Part shown: positions 18,072 to 28,350 of the stretch, one piece after another
Layout: every line of letters starts with the position of its first letter
How positions within the stretch are numbered: the first letter of the stretch is position 1
Source of the DNA: Cerasicoccus frondis
GTDB lineage: Bacteria > Verrucomicrobiota > Verrucomicrobiia > Opitutales > Cerasicoccaceae
NCBI GenBank assembly: GCA_031296915.1
Contig: JAVDPC010000003.1
Coordinates: 203,246 to 267,245, forward strand
Direction of reading: 5' to 3'
DNA length: 64,000 bases
Notes under the pieces: model-generated
Told to the model about the DNA's origin: nothing
Seen by the model: only the letters and a program-made list of their open reading frames with translations
The model's database searches: none
Translations under genes and position numbers: made by a program

Positions 18072-18707
18072 ACGGGTCGCTTTTTCGCGGTGATTGAGCG
18101 CTCGTTCGCGTTCGTGTAGCTCTTCACGCAGTTGTTCCAGTTCGGTCTGCAACACTTCCTGCTTCTGAGCTTTGTCGAACAGGGAGTTTTCGCTGATCTC
18201 AAGGAATTTTTCGCGCTCCTCAAGCACTTGATGAGCTTCCATGATCGGGCGCTTGAGTTCATTGGCGAGCGCCTTGAGCGAAGCGACTTCCTGCTTGAGG
18301 GCTTCTACTTCTTCCTGAAGAGCCACGAATTCCTCGGAAGATGCGATGCCGCCTGAAGTGCGCGGCTCGAGAATTTCTTCTTCTTCCTCAAATTCCTCTT
18401 CTTCCTCATACTCAACCACTTCGGGTATGCTGGTCGGCGAGTGAGGGACTTTCAGGCTACCGCCCTTTTTGTCTTTGGCTAATTTGAATTCGGATGGATC
18501 GCGTTCGAAGATAATCCATTCCGCGTCTTCGTCGTCCGCATTGCTGATGTGGAGGACGGAAATCTGTGATGCTGGGTGTTGTTCTTTTACCTTACTAACA
18601 TCGGGGAGTGACGCTAGATTGTCTTGAACTTCACCATCCACTGCAACCCACCAGGAGTCTTCCTCGTCGTGGTTGAGCATCCACTGCTGAAGTTCTTTTA
18701 ATGTCAT
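18069..18707 (-). CDS. Acidic coiled-coil protein, function unknown
   Basis: A 212-residue soluble protein. The N-terminal ~75 residues form a small domain with conserved aromatics (DEEDSWWVAVDGEVQDN, EWIIFERDP), which could be a GYF_2-like or short interaction domain. A very acidic linker (EEEEEFEEEEEI, about residues 100-112) follows, and the C-terminal half is a long coiled coil (about 125-210; ALQEEVEALKQEVASLKALA and similar). The stop codon is provided by the palindromic element, so the coiled coil may originally have been longer. No family is recognised. Confidence 0.6.
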   Translation of the reverse strand: MTLKELQQWMLNHDEEDSWWVAVDGEVQDNLASLPDVSKVKEQHPASQISVLHISNADDEDAEWIIFERDPSEFKLAKDKKGGSLKVPHSPTSIPEVVEYEEEEEFEEEEEILEPRTSGGIASSEEFVALQEEVEALKQEVASLKALANELKRPIMEAHQVLEEREKFLEISENSLFDKAQKQEVLQTELEQLREELHERERALNHREKATR

Positions 18708-18808
18708 TGGGGAGAGTAATAGTTAAGTCGACGAGAGCGACTAGCTTTAATGTATCGGTAATTTAAAGTTTCAATTTAGTGAAAGCGACAAAAAATGGTA
18801 TGTAAAGA

Positions 18809-19897
18809 CTAAGAATAAAACCCGCCACCCAAAAGCGCATCACCTTTGTAAAGCGCGCATACCTGCCCGATGGCCAAAGCGCGCTGGGGTTCTTCGAATT
18901 TTATAGCGGCGCGGCCCCCCCCCAGAGGCTGAAAATGGATGCGAATTGGTGGATCCCGGTAGCGCCCGCGCGCCTCGATCGCGCAGGCTTCCGTAATCGG
19001 CGCATTCACCCAGCTCAACCGTTCCAAGGTGAATTGTTGGCCCCAGAGTCCCGGGGCGTCCTGGTGGTCAAAGGCAATGATGAGCTGGTTGGCCTCGAAG
19101 TCTTTGCTCACCACCACAAAGTGCTCGTTGTCGGTATTGCTGGGCACGCCAATGCCTTGGCGTTGGCCCAGGGTGAAGTGGTGCAAGCCCCGATGCTCTC
19201 CCAAAACTTCGCCGGTGCCTGCGCGGACGATTTCGCCCGGACGATCCGGGATGTAATGCCGCAGAAAGTCGTTTATGTTGACCTTGCCCAAAAAGCAAAT
19301 GCCTTGGCTGTCCTTCCGCTTTGCGTTGGGAAGGGCTTGCTCCAGGGCGATTTCGCGAACCCGGGGCTTGAGCAACTCGCCAATCGGAAACAGCGCTTGT
19401 CGCAACTGATCCTGCCGGACGAGCGCGAGAAAATATGACTGGTCCTTGTTGGGATCGAGGCCAGTGAGCAGGTCATAGGAGCCGTCCTCATTCTCGCGTC
19501 GACGGCAATAGTGGCCGGTGGCGACGGCGTCGAAGCCGCTCTTTTGCGCGTAATCGCGAAACACGCCGAACTTCATTTCACGGTTGCACATGATGTCGGG
19601 GTTGGGAGTGACACCGCGACGGTAGCCTTCGACCAAGTATTGCACGACTCGATCACGATAATCCTGAATTAAATTCACGACCTCGAAATCAATGCCCAGA
19701 TGCGCGGCAACGGCCTTTGCCTGCTTGATGTCTTCCTCCCAGGGACAGTCGGCAAGAATATCGCTGCCTTCCTCATTCATCCAAGTGCGCATATAGGCGG
19801 CGGATACGTCATAACCGCGCTGCTTGAGGAGCAGAGCGGCAACGGCGCTGTCCACACCCCCGGAAAGGGCGACTAGGATTTTTGGGTTTTTAGGCAT
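18809..19897 (-). CDS. mnmA: tRNA-specific 2-thiouridylase MnmA
   Basis: Thiolates U34 of tRNA-Lys, -Glu and -Gln using sulfur from a persulfide relay. The 362-residue length is typical. The ATP pyrophosphatase loop is [15 protein letters not shown]; the two catalytic cysteines are in [13 protein letters not shown] and [16 protein letters not shown]. The C-terminal part is the usual beta-barrel region ([13 protein letters not shown] onward). It stands alone, with its start about 60 bp from palindromic element copy B. Confidence 0.95.
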   Translation of the reverse strand: MPKNPKILVALSGGVDSAVAALLLKQRGYDVSAAYMRTWMNEEGSDILADCPWEEDIKQAKAVAAHLGIDFEVVNLIQDYRDRVVQYLVEGYRRGVTPNPDIMCNREMKFGVFRDYAQKSGFDAVATGHYCRRRENEDGSYDLLTGLDPNKDQSYFLALVRQDQLRQALFPIGELLKPRVREIALEQALPNAKRKDSQGICFLGKVNINDFLRHYIPDRPGEIVRAGTGEVLGEHRGLHHFTLGQRQGIGVPSNTDNEHFVVVSKDFEANQLIIAFDHQDAPGLWGQQFTLERLSWVNAPITEACAIEARGRYRDPPIRIHFQPLGGGRAAIKFEEPQRALAIGQVCALYKGDALLGGGFYS

Positions 19898-19957
19898 GAA
19901 CCCGCAGGTTTAGCGGATTCACGGGGAGGAAATCAAGATATGTCTCGATTCTGCGCC

Positions 19958-20028
19958 TAGAGCACTTTTCATCAAACTTGGCCCCAAGGCTCGAACCGAG
20001 CGCTTTTCCGCACCAGCGGCGTTGGCTT
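19958..20028 (+). repeat. Half copy of the palindromic element (copy B)
   Basis: Begins tagagcacttttcatc like the arm at 17906, diverges in the middle (ccccaaggctcgaaccgag), then again matches with gcgcttttcc and agcggcgttggctt. Only one arm plus part of the centre is present, and it passes directly into a 29-bp rpsA-tail-like sequence. Confidence 0.7.
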
Positions 20029-20052
20029 AGCCCTTGGCGGCTTCGTCAAGGA
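20024..20052 (-). repeat. 29-bp fragment resembling the 3' end of rpsA
   Basis: Matches 26392-26420, the last codons and stop of rpsA, at 27 of 29 positions. On the minus strand it would encode the end LDEA-KG-stop. It lies between the stop codon of the giant FG-GAP gene and palindromic element copy B, with no rpsA gene attached. Confidence 0.6.
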
Positions 20053-20055
20053 AGT

Positions 20056-23000
20056 CTACTCGATGAATGCTTCGATACGGACGAAGAAGAGGTTTTCATC
20101 GCCAGGTAAACTGACGGTGACCTGAGTTTCACCTCCGCTGCTGGGAGACGTGACCGAGCCGGGAACCTCGATCCACGAGCCGGGCGACATATCCGGGCTA
20201 TAGAGCACGCGGTAGCGTCGGTTGGCAAGATCGTCATTGGAATTAAAGCTCAAGGTGATCCGGCGATCCTGCGCATCGAATTCCTCTTCGATTATCTTGA
20301 AATAGTCATTGCGGTCTGCGGGGTTATTGCCGGAGAGATACTCGTCGTAGTCGGACTTGCCGTCGCCATCGCTATCCACCACGCCATCGGAGGTGTTGAT
20401 CTGTCCCAGGTGGACAATTTCCCAGCCATCTGGAATCAAGTCGCCATCGGCATCAGTGGTATCGTAGCTGAAGAGGGCGTTGATAGTTGAATCTGCTGTT
20501 ATGTAGTAGATGTTGGAATCCCAGCCATCGAACACCCATCCGCTATTAGAGCTTAGGATCGGGGATGTGGCCCCATTTCCCGGATATACTAACTGGTTGA
20601 GTTCACCTCCCCCCGTTCGCTGCCCTTTGCCGTTCAGCTTGAAAACAACAGCAACTTTAGGCGTTGATAAATCATAGATATAGGCGCTTCCAACATTGTT
20701 TATCCATGTATGCTCACCTTCTTCGCTCTCCGCGCCGACAATGACCGTATTATTGCTAATGCTTACGCTGGATCCGAAATAATCGCGTGGAAAGGCGTCG
20801 CTTGCCGTGAGAAGTTCCTTTTGATGCCACACGCCATCAATACGACTGAAGACATACGCGCTGCCACTACTTTCACCCGCGTCGTCATTACTTGCTGCTC
20901 CGACAACGGCTGTGTCGCCACTGATGCTCACGCTAGAGCCAAATTCATCAAGCGCATCTGCGTCGCTGGCTGTGAGCTTCGTTTGTTCAGACCAATTACC
21001 ATTAACCTGGATAAAAATATATGCGCTACCGCTCCAAGTGCCTGAATCATCGTCGGCATATGCGCCCACAATTATTGAATCGCCACTGATACTGACTGCT
21101 GAGCCAAAGTAGTCGTTGACGACTGCATTACTGGCGTTGAGTTTTGCTTGTTCTGTCCAGACGTCCCCGACTCGTGTGTAGACATAAGCGCTACCAGTAT
21201 CGTCGTCATTATTTGCTCCGACGACTACAGAATCTCCACTAATGCTCACGCTAATGCCAAAGGAGTCGCCTGCCGAGGCGTCACTCGCCTCAAGCTTTGC
21301 TTGTTCGGTCCAGACATTTTCACTTCGGGTATAGATATAGGCAGACTCAGTTGAGCCGACGACCGCTGTGTCGCCATCAATGCTCACACTTATGCCAAAA
21401 ATGTCGCCAAATTCACCATCGCTGGAGGTCAGTTTTGCCTGTTCAGTCCAGACTCCGTCACTTCTTATATAGAGATATGCACAGCCCCGATCGCCTTGTC
21501 GATGGGCTCCAATTATGACGGTGTCTCCACTGATACTTACGCTTCTTCCAAAATAGTCAGCTTCTGCTGCATCGCTGGTGGTTAGTTTTGCTTCTTCAAC
21601 CCAGACTCCGCCTATCTGTTTGTAGATGTAGGCGCTTCCGCTATTGTACCCAGCGTGATCGTCGCCATAGGCTCCGACAACCACCGTGTTGCCATCGATG
21701 CACACAGAACTACCAAAGTTTGCTCCATGGGTGGGGTCTCCTGCATAGATCTTTTGCTCGAAGTAGTCTTCGAGAGTCCTTTCGATATAGGTGGCAGTGA
21801 TAGTCGTGTTCTGTGTGATTTGGTCAAAGTCTGTATCCCACCCGGAAAATGCCCAACCGTACTTTACGGAAACCAGCGGAGCATTTGCTGAGCTGCCCTC
21901 AGGCACTTTCTGGGTTAAGTCGTTCTCATCGGCTTCGCCATATTCGCCTAGAACAAAAGTTACAGTGTACGCGCGTATGTAGGTCGCTGTAATGGTTATT
22001 TCATCGGTGATCAGGGAAAAATCCACGTCCCAACCACTGAAATGCCAGCCGGAGTAAGCTTTGACAGTTGGTGCGATTGCGGAGTCGTATAGTGCAACCT
22101 GCTGCCTCAATTCGCCACCGCCAGTGCGCTGTCCTTTTTTATCCAAATTGAACCTTACGGTTATCAGAGGCGCTCCGAGGTCAAAGATATACGCGCTGCC
22201 AGTGCTGGTGTTTTCGATGTCGTCACCATAGGCGCCAATGATGGCCATATCGCCACTGATGCCCACGCTGAAACCGAAGTAATCGCCATCAGTTGCATCA
22301 CTAGCGGTGTGTTTTACTAACTCGGTCCAGAGCCCATTGCTTCGAGTGTAAATATAGGCGCTGCCGTTGTCATAGGTGGCATCATCACTGCCATAGGCTC
22401 CCACAATGGCAAAGTCTCCGCTGATGCTTACTCTGTAGCCAAAATAGTCGCCTGCTGCAGCGTCGCTGGCGGTGAGTTTAGCTTGTTCAGTCCAGAGCCC
22501 ATTGCTCCGTGTGTAAATATAGGCGCTGCCACTATCATTTCCCGCATCATCGTCTTGATAGGCTCCAATGATGGCAGTGTCGCCACTGATGCTGACGCTG
22601 TAGCCAAAATAATCGTTTGCTGCTGCGTCGCTGGCGGTGAGTTTAGCTTGTTGGGTCCAGGTATCGCCGTCTGGAGTGTATATGTAGACGCTTCCACTTG
22701 AGTTTCCTCCGTCATCGTTTTTATACGCCCCAATGAGCGCCGTGTTTCCGCTGATGCTTACTTGGTGTCCAAAATTATCATAAGCAGCTGCGTCACTGGC
22801 GGTTAACTTTTCTTGCATTGTCCAAATACCGTTGCTTCGGCTAAAAACATAGGCGCTGCCACTCGCACTCCCGTCGTCGTCATCGTAATGCGCCCCAATG
22901 AGGGCGGTGTCGCCACTGATGCTGACACTGCAGCCGAAATAGTCATCTGCAGCTGCGTCGCTGGCGGTCAGTTTCGTTTGCAAGGACCACACATCATTGT

Positions 23001-25314
23001 TTCGTGTGTAAACATAGACGCTACCGCTATTTTTACCTTCATCATCGTCCTGGTAGGCGCCAATGATGGCGGTATCGCCGCTAATGCTGACACTGTAGCC
23101 AAAGTAATCGTTTGCTGCTGCATCGCTCGCAGTGAGTTTCGCTTGCTCGCTCCATTCGCCTTGGCTTTGGACATAAATATAGGCGCTGCCGCTTCTGTTT
23201 CCTCCATCGTCATCTTGATAGGCGCCAACGATGGCGGTATCGCCGCTAATGCTCACGCTATAGCCAAAATAGTCGTCAGCCGCGCCATCTCCAGCGTAAA
23301 GCTTACTCTCAAGGAAGCTGATCAGATCAAGCTTAGAGTACATCGCCGTAATGGTGGAATCCTGTGAAATATTGCTGTATTCAGTATTCCAACCAACGAA
23401 GGCCCAGCCATCGGCGACTGAAATTTCTGGTGGGATCGCGGACCCGCCTTCGGGGATTGCTTGGTCTAACGTACCGGCTATGAGCGAACCATGGGCGCCC
23501 AGATCAAAGGTAACGGTATGCATCTGCACGTATTGAGCAGTTACTATTAGATCTGATTCCACTGCCAGAAATTCGGTGTCCCACCCGATAAAAGCCCAGT
23601 TATCAGCAACTGAAAAATTAGGTGCAGTAGCTGGGAAGCCATTGGGAATTTCTTGGCTTAACTCACCGCTAGTCAGCGTGCCATATTCGCCGAGATCAAA
23701 ATTCACGGTATGTAACGGCAAGTAGTTCGCTTTGATCGACAAGTTTTTGGTCACCTCTGAAAAATTCTGATTCCAGCCATTGAAATACCAGCCTTCCGCT
23801 GCTTCAACGGTTGGCTCAATGGCAGCTTGCTGATAGACAACTAATTGGCTTAGCTCGCCGCCTCCGGTGCGCTGCCCTTTGTCCTCTAAGCTGAACGTAA
23901 CAGTGAGTGGCGGAACGGCTAAGTCATATATATAAGCGCTGCCACTGCTAGTTCCGCCTTTATCATCACCGGTCGCTCCAATGGCTACCGTATCGCCGCT
24001 GACATTCACGCTGCAGCCAAATGAGTCTCCCTCATCTGCATCACTGGCAGTCAGTTTTGTTTTCTCTGTCCATACGCCTTCTTTGCGGATATAAACGTAT
24101 GCGCTGCCGCTGTAAGAGCCCGATTCGCTGGACTGATCGGCTCCAATAATTGCGATGTCGCCGTTGATTGAAACCGTTTTACCAAAATCTTGTGCAGATC
24201 CTGCTTCAGTGTTTGTGATGAGCGCTTGCTCTGTCCAAAGGCCGTCTGTTCGAGTATAGATATATGCTTTGGCATCTGCGCCGATGATTATTGAATCGCC
24301 GCTGATGCTGAGATCGTCGCCAAATAAGCGAACAGGTGCATCACTGGCAGTGATTTTTGCCTGCTCAGACCATACTCCATCGGTTCGTGTAAAGACATAA
24401 GCGCTACCGCTGTCATAGGTCCCGACCACTGCAGTATCGCCACTGATACTCACGCGAAAGCCAAAACGGTCGTTAGCAGCAGCATCACTGGCGATGAGTT
24501 TTGTTTGTTCAAGCCACTCACCATCAATTCGGGTAAACACATAGGCGCTACCGCTGGATATACCAGCATCATCGTCATATTTCGAACCGATGACTATTGT
24601 GTCGCCGCTGATGGACACACTTGAACCAAAGTTGTCTTCAACTGCAGCATCGCTCGCAATGAGTTTGGCTTGCTCGGTCCAAACTCCGTTGTTCCGAGTA
24701 TAAATGTATGCTGCGCCGGTTTCATCATATTTGCCGTGAGCGCCGATGACCACGGTGTCACCGCTGATGCCCACACTACTGCCGTATTCGCTGTCTGCTG
24801 CTGGATCGCTGGCTGTGAGTTTGGTTTGTTCGGTCCACGCGCCGTTGTTTTGAATGTAGATATAGGCACTGCCAGTATTGGCTCCTCTGTCCTGATCGCC
24901 AGGCGCTCCAATGATTACTGTGTGACCGCTCATGCTCACGCTGGAGCCAAAATACTCCCTTCGATCGGCTTCGCTGGACGTGAGGTTAGTCTCCAGAATG
25001 CCGGCCCAATCTTCAGCGAGATAGCTCGCCGTAACAGTTATGTCCTGCATAACATCGCTGAATTCGGTATCCCAACCGGCAAAACCCCATCCATCGTCGA
25101 CTGATATCTCTGGCGCAATGGCCGAACCGCCTTCAATTATCGTTTGAGATAACTCCCCGGAAAGCAGTGTGCCATAGTCGCCAAGTTGAAAGGTAACCGT
25201 ACAAGTGGAAATATCCTCGGAGAAGATCGTTTCAGCCTGCAACTGGGCAGTGACTCCCGCTAAGACGAGCCAAATACTGAAACCGTGAAGAAGGTGAGTG
25301 AGAATTCTATTCAT
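20056..25314 (-). CDS. Giant secreted FG-GAP / InlB B-repeat protein with TSP3-type C-terminal region
   Basis: A 1752-residue exported protein. A signal peptide (TQLQAETIF region) is followed by alternating blocks: one B-repeat (VTFQLGDYGTLLSGELSQ), a set of about seven FG-GAP propeller repeats, several B-repeats including the GQRTGGGELSQ type, a second set of about seven FG-GAP repeats, two B-repeats, a third set of about eight, and one last B-repeat. Each FG-GAP unit is about 60 residues and reads like FGYSVSISGDTAIIGAYQDD then SGSAYIYTRS. The end has aspartate-rich calcium loops (TDADGDLIPDGWE, VDSDGDGKSDYDEY) and a beta domain. No PEP-CTERM or LPXTG tail is seen. It is probably an extracellular adhesive or matrix protein. 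Confidence 0.85.
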   Translation of the reverse strand: MNRILTHLLHGFSIWLVLAGVTAQLQAETIFSEDISTCTVTFQLGDYGTLLSGELSQTIIEGGSAIAPEISVDDGWGFAGWDTEFSDVMQDITVTASYLAEDWAGILETNLTSSEADRREYFGSSVSMSGHTVIIGAPGDQDRGANTGSAYIYIQNNGAWTEQTKLTASDPAADSEYGSSVGISGDTVVIGAHGKYDETGAAYIYTRNNGVWTEQAKLIASDAAVEDNFGSSVSISGDTIVIGSKYDDDAGISSGSAYVFTRIDGEWLEQTKLIASDAAANDRFGFRVSISGDTAVVGTYDSGSAYVFTRTDGVWSEQAKITASDAPVRLFGDDLSISGDSIIIGADAKAYIYTRTDGLWTEQALITNTEAGSAQDFGKTVSINGDIAIIGADQSSESGSYSGSAYVYIRKEGVWTEKTKLTASDADEGDSFGCSVNVSGDTVAIGATGDDKGGTSSGSAYIYDLAVPPLTVTFSLEDKGQRTGGGELSQLVVYQQAAIEPTVEAAEGWYFNGWNQNFSEVTKNLSIKANYLPLHTVNFDLGEYGTLTSGELSQEIPNGFPATAPNFSVADNWAFIGWDTEFLAVESDLIVTAQYVQMHTVTFDLGAHGSLIAGTLDQAIPEGGSAIPPEISVADGWAFVGWNTEYSNISQDSTITAMYSKLDLISFLESKLYAGDGAADDYFGYSVSISGDTAIVGAYQDDDGGNRSGSAYIYVQSQGEWSEQAKLTASDAAANDYFGYSVSISGDTAIIGAYQDDDEGKNSGSVYVYTRNNDVWSLQTKLTASDAAADDYFGCSVSISGDTALIGAHYDDDDGSASGSAYVFSRSNGIWTMQEKLTASDAAAYDNFGHQVSISGNTALIGAYKNDDGGNSSGSVYIYTPDGDTWTQQAKLTASDAAANDYFGYSVSISGDTAIIGAYQDDDAGNDSGSAYIYTRSNGLWTEQAKLTASDAAAGDYFGYRVSISGDFAIVGAYGSDDATYDNGSAYIYTRSNGLWTELVKHTASDATDGDYFGFSVGISGDMAIIGAYGDDIENTSTGSAYIFDLGAPLITVRFNLDKKGQRTGGGELRQQVALYDSAIAPTVKAYSGWHFSGWDVDFSLITDEITITATYIRAYTVTFVLGEYGEADENDLTQKVPEGSSANAPLVSVKYGWAFSGWDTDFDQITQNTTITATYIERTLEDYFEQKIYAGDPTHGANFGSSVCIDGNTVVVGAYGDDHAGYNSGSAYIYKQIGGVWVEEAKLTTSDAAEADYFGRSVSISGDTVIIGAHRQGDRGCAYLYIRSDGVWTEQAKLTSSDGEFGDIFGISVSIDGDTAVVGSTESAYIYTRSENVWTEQAKLEASDASAGDSFGISVSISGDSVVVGANNDDDTGSAYVYTRVGDVWTEQAKLNASNAVVNDYFGSAVSISGDSIIVGAYADDDSGTWSGSAYIFIQVNGNWSEQTKLTASDADALDEFGSSVSISGDTAVVGAASNDDAGESSGSAYVFSRIDGVWHQKELLTASDAFPRDYFGSSVSISNNTVIVGAESEEGEHTWINNVGSAYIYDLSTPKVAVVFKLNGKGQRTGGGELNQLVYPGNGATSPILSSNSGWVFDGWDSNIYYITADSTINALFSYDTTDADGDLIPDGWEIVHLGQINTSDGVVDSDGDGKSDYDEYLSGNNPADRNDYFKIIEEEFDAQDRRITLSFNSNDDLANRRYRVLYSPDMSPGSWIEVPGSVTSPSSGGETQVTVSLPGDENLFFVRIEAFIE
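22200..23300. repeat. Internal ~185-bp tandem repeats in the giant gene
   Basis: The middle FG-GAP block is highly similar from unit to unit at the DNA level, with recurring strings such as gatgctgacgctgtagcc, tcgtttgctgctgc and gtgagtttagcttg. The other two blocks are more diverged, so this one has been expanded or homogenised more recently. Length variation between strains and assembly collapse are both likely here. Confidence 0.7.
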
Positions 25315-25507
25315 TATGCCTATCGGAGCCTAAGGATGATTAGGCGCATTTAGGTTCGTCAACGATTATACATATTTATTATCGTTACAGTAAGGTGCTT
25401 AATGTAGGGAAATATTTATGCTTTGAGCATATCATGGTTGGACTTAAGAATACGTTAATGACTCTGCATGGCTACGAACTTTGCTGGCCGCGTTGGAGGC
25501 ATGAATG
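25315..25507. other. Spacer upstream of the giant gene
   Basis: AT-rich sequence that must hold the promoter of the giant FG-GAP gene; no clear -35/-10 pair is assigned. No gene is seen. Confidence 0.4.
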
Positions 25508-25725
25508 GAACCACAGAAAACCGGTCATTGCTGACCGAGGGTTGGGGAAATCGGTTTGGCAATCGCAGGATTAGCTCCGGGCAGCTTCGTTGAGGCTGTC
25601 GCCCAGGTTGGTGGAGCTGCTCGGCGCCTTGGATGCGGTCAGAAGCAGTAACTTCGGCTGTCAACTGATCCTGGTTGTAAGAAGCGCCTTGATCGAGAGA
25701 CCCACACGAAGGGCAACTTGGTTTT
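25508..25725 (-). pseudogene. Decayed copy of the rpsA 3' end and its terminator
   Basis: The stretch is collinear with 26330-26547 at a constant offset of 822 bp. The decayed terminator (gaaaaccggtcattgctgaccg) and the last ~55 codons are recognisable: on the minus strand RVGLSIKA, AAEV/TAEV-SDRIQ and the ending GD--EA are spread over different frames because of small changes and stops. It carries many substitutions relative to rpsA, so the duplication is old. It has no start and cannot make S1. Confidence 0.8.
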
Positions 25726-25743
25726 TAGACGTCCCATCAAACC

Positions 25744-25961
25744 CAGTAGTGTTTTGGTGAAATGCTCCGGTGTTTTTTGCCGCAATCCTCTGGTGTGTTG
25801 TGTCGGAACCCTTAGGTGTTTTGTGTCGGAAAACACTGGTTGGTTGTGTCGCAAAACACTGGGGCGTTTCGCCGGAAAACACCAGTGGGTTTTGTCAGTT
25901 TGCCCCGGTGGATTTTGTTAAAAAACACCAGTGGGTTTTGCCGGAAAACACCAGTGGGTTT
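25744..25961. repeat. 23-bp tandem repeat array, about 9.5 units
   Basis: Units start at 25744, 25767, 25790, 25813, 25836, 25859, 25882, 25905, 25928 and a partial one at 25951. The core is (c/t)(c/t)(a/g)GTGGGTTTTG followed by (t/c)CGGAAAACA; the last units are nearly identical and the first ones diverged. The period of 23 is not a multiple of three, so it is not a protein repeat. It begins just where the decayed rpsA copy ends. Confidence 0.85.
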
Positions 25962-26128
25962 GAGGAATTGAATTTGCACACAAAAAAAACTGCCGCAGAG
26001 GCGGTGATGTTGATCGCGGTTGGAATCAACCTCACTCAGGTTGCGGTATGGGTGGCCCGCGCGAGGAGTGGGGATCTCACACAAAGGCGCGCGAGGTGAA
26101 ATTTCAACTGGAGCGCGCTTTTATGGCT

Positions 26129-26229
26129 GGAGGGCAACGCTTCGTCGTTGCCACAGTTGCTTGGGGGCGCTGATTTTCGGGGCGCCAGAGTTGCCAACAG
26201 ATTGCGGCAACGACAAAGCGTTGCCCTCC
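26129..26229. repeat. 101-bp palindromic element with 24-bp arms
   Basis: Arms 26129-26152 and 26206-26229 are inverted copies with one mismatch (ggagggcaacgctt-gtcgttgcc). The centre contains a second hairpin (gggcgctgattttcggggcgcc area) plus short gttgcc motifs. It resembles a small non-autonomous palindromic repeat (REP/MITE-like) and differs from the 41-bp-arm family elsewhere in the window. Confidence 0.7.
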
Positions 26230-26334
26230 TTACGGCGTAGGAGCCAAAGTGATTGTGGACAATTTCAGCATCGTGAATTTAAGCGCTGGTTGGCGGGAAT
26301 ATCGGCGACGCGGGGCCACTCACTGTTTGCAGCC

Positions 26335-26370
26335 ACAGAAAACCCCGGCCATTGCTGACCGGGGTTGGTG
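26335..26370 (-). terminator. Terminator after rpsA
   Basis: Hairpin aaccccggcc-attgctg-accggggtt (26341-26366 area) just past the rpsA stop; on the minus strand the stem is followed by tttctgtgg. A decayed version of the same hairpin is present at about 25511-25540. Confidence 0.75.
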
Positions 26371-26394
26371 AAAACGGATTTGCGAACCGTGGGC

Positions 26395-28056
<1,662 letters not shown>

Positions 28057-28350
28057 ATGGTAGGTATATGGATGCGAGTCTGGCGCGTGGCCCGGACCCG
28101 GGTTGACGGTTAGGTTGTTTGGTTTGTTTATGCTTTTGTGATGCCGCCGTGGAAACCCACTTCGCGCAAAGTAGCCAAAACACAGGTTTATCAGCCCGAA
28201 GGCAAGCGAATATTGAATGCGGAATGACAAAGAACGAGTAGCGAGTGGGGGAGGAACCGGATTGGGGATTAACCCTCGCAACGCATGCCTCGCAACTCCC
28301 GAACTCCTACGCTTGTCATTGGCGGGGAATATGCTGATTCTTCGCTAACT

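Noticed and set aside
25744..25961. CRISPR-like array of 23-bp repeats
   Set aside because: The units follow each other directly with no spacers, and no cas gene is nearby; it is a tandem repeat.
28104..28140. TTGACG with a downstream TATGCT as a promoter before the lipoprotein gene
   Set aside because: The spacing is 20 bp and the site is more than 200 bp from the start codon, so it is not convincing.
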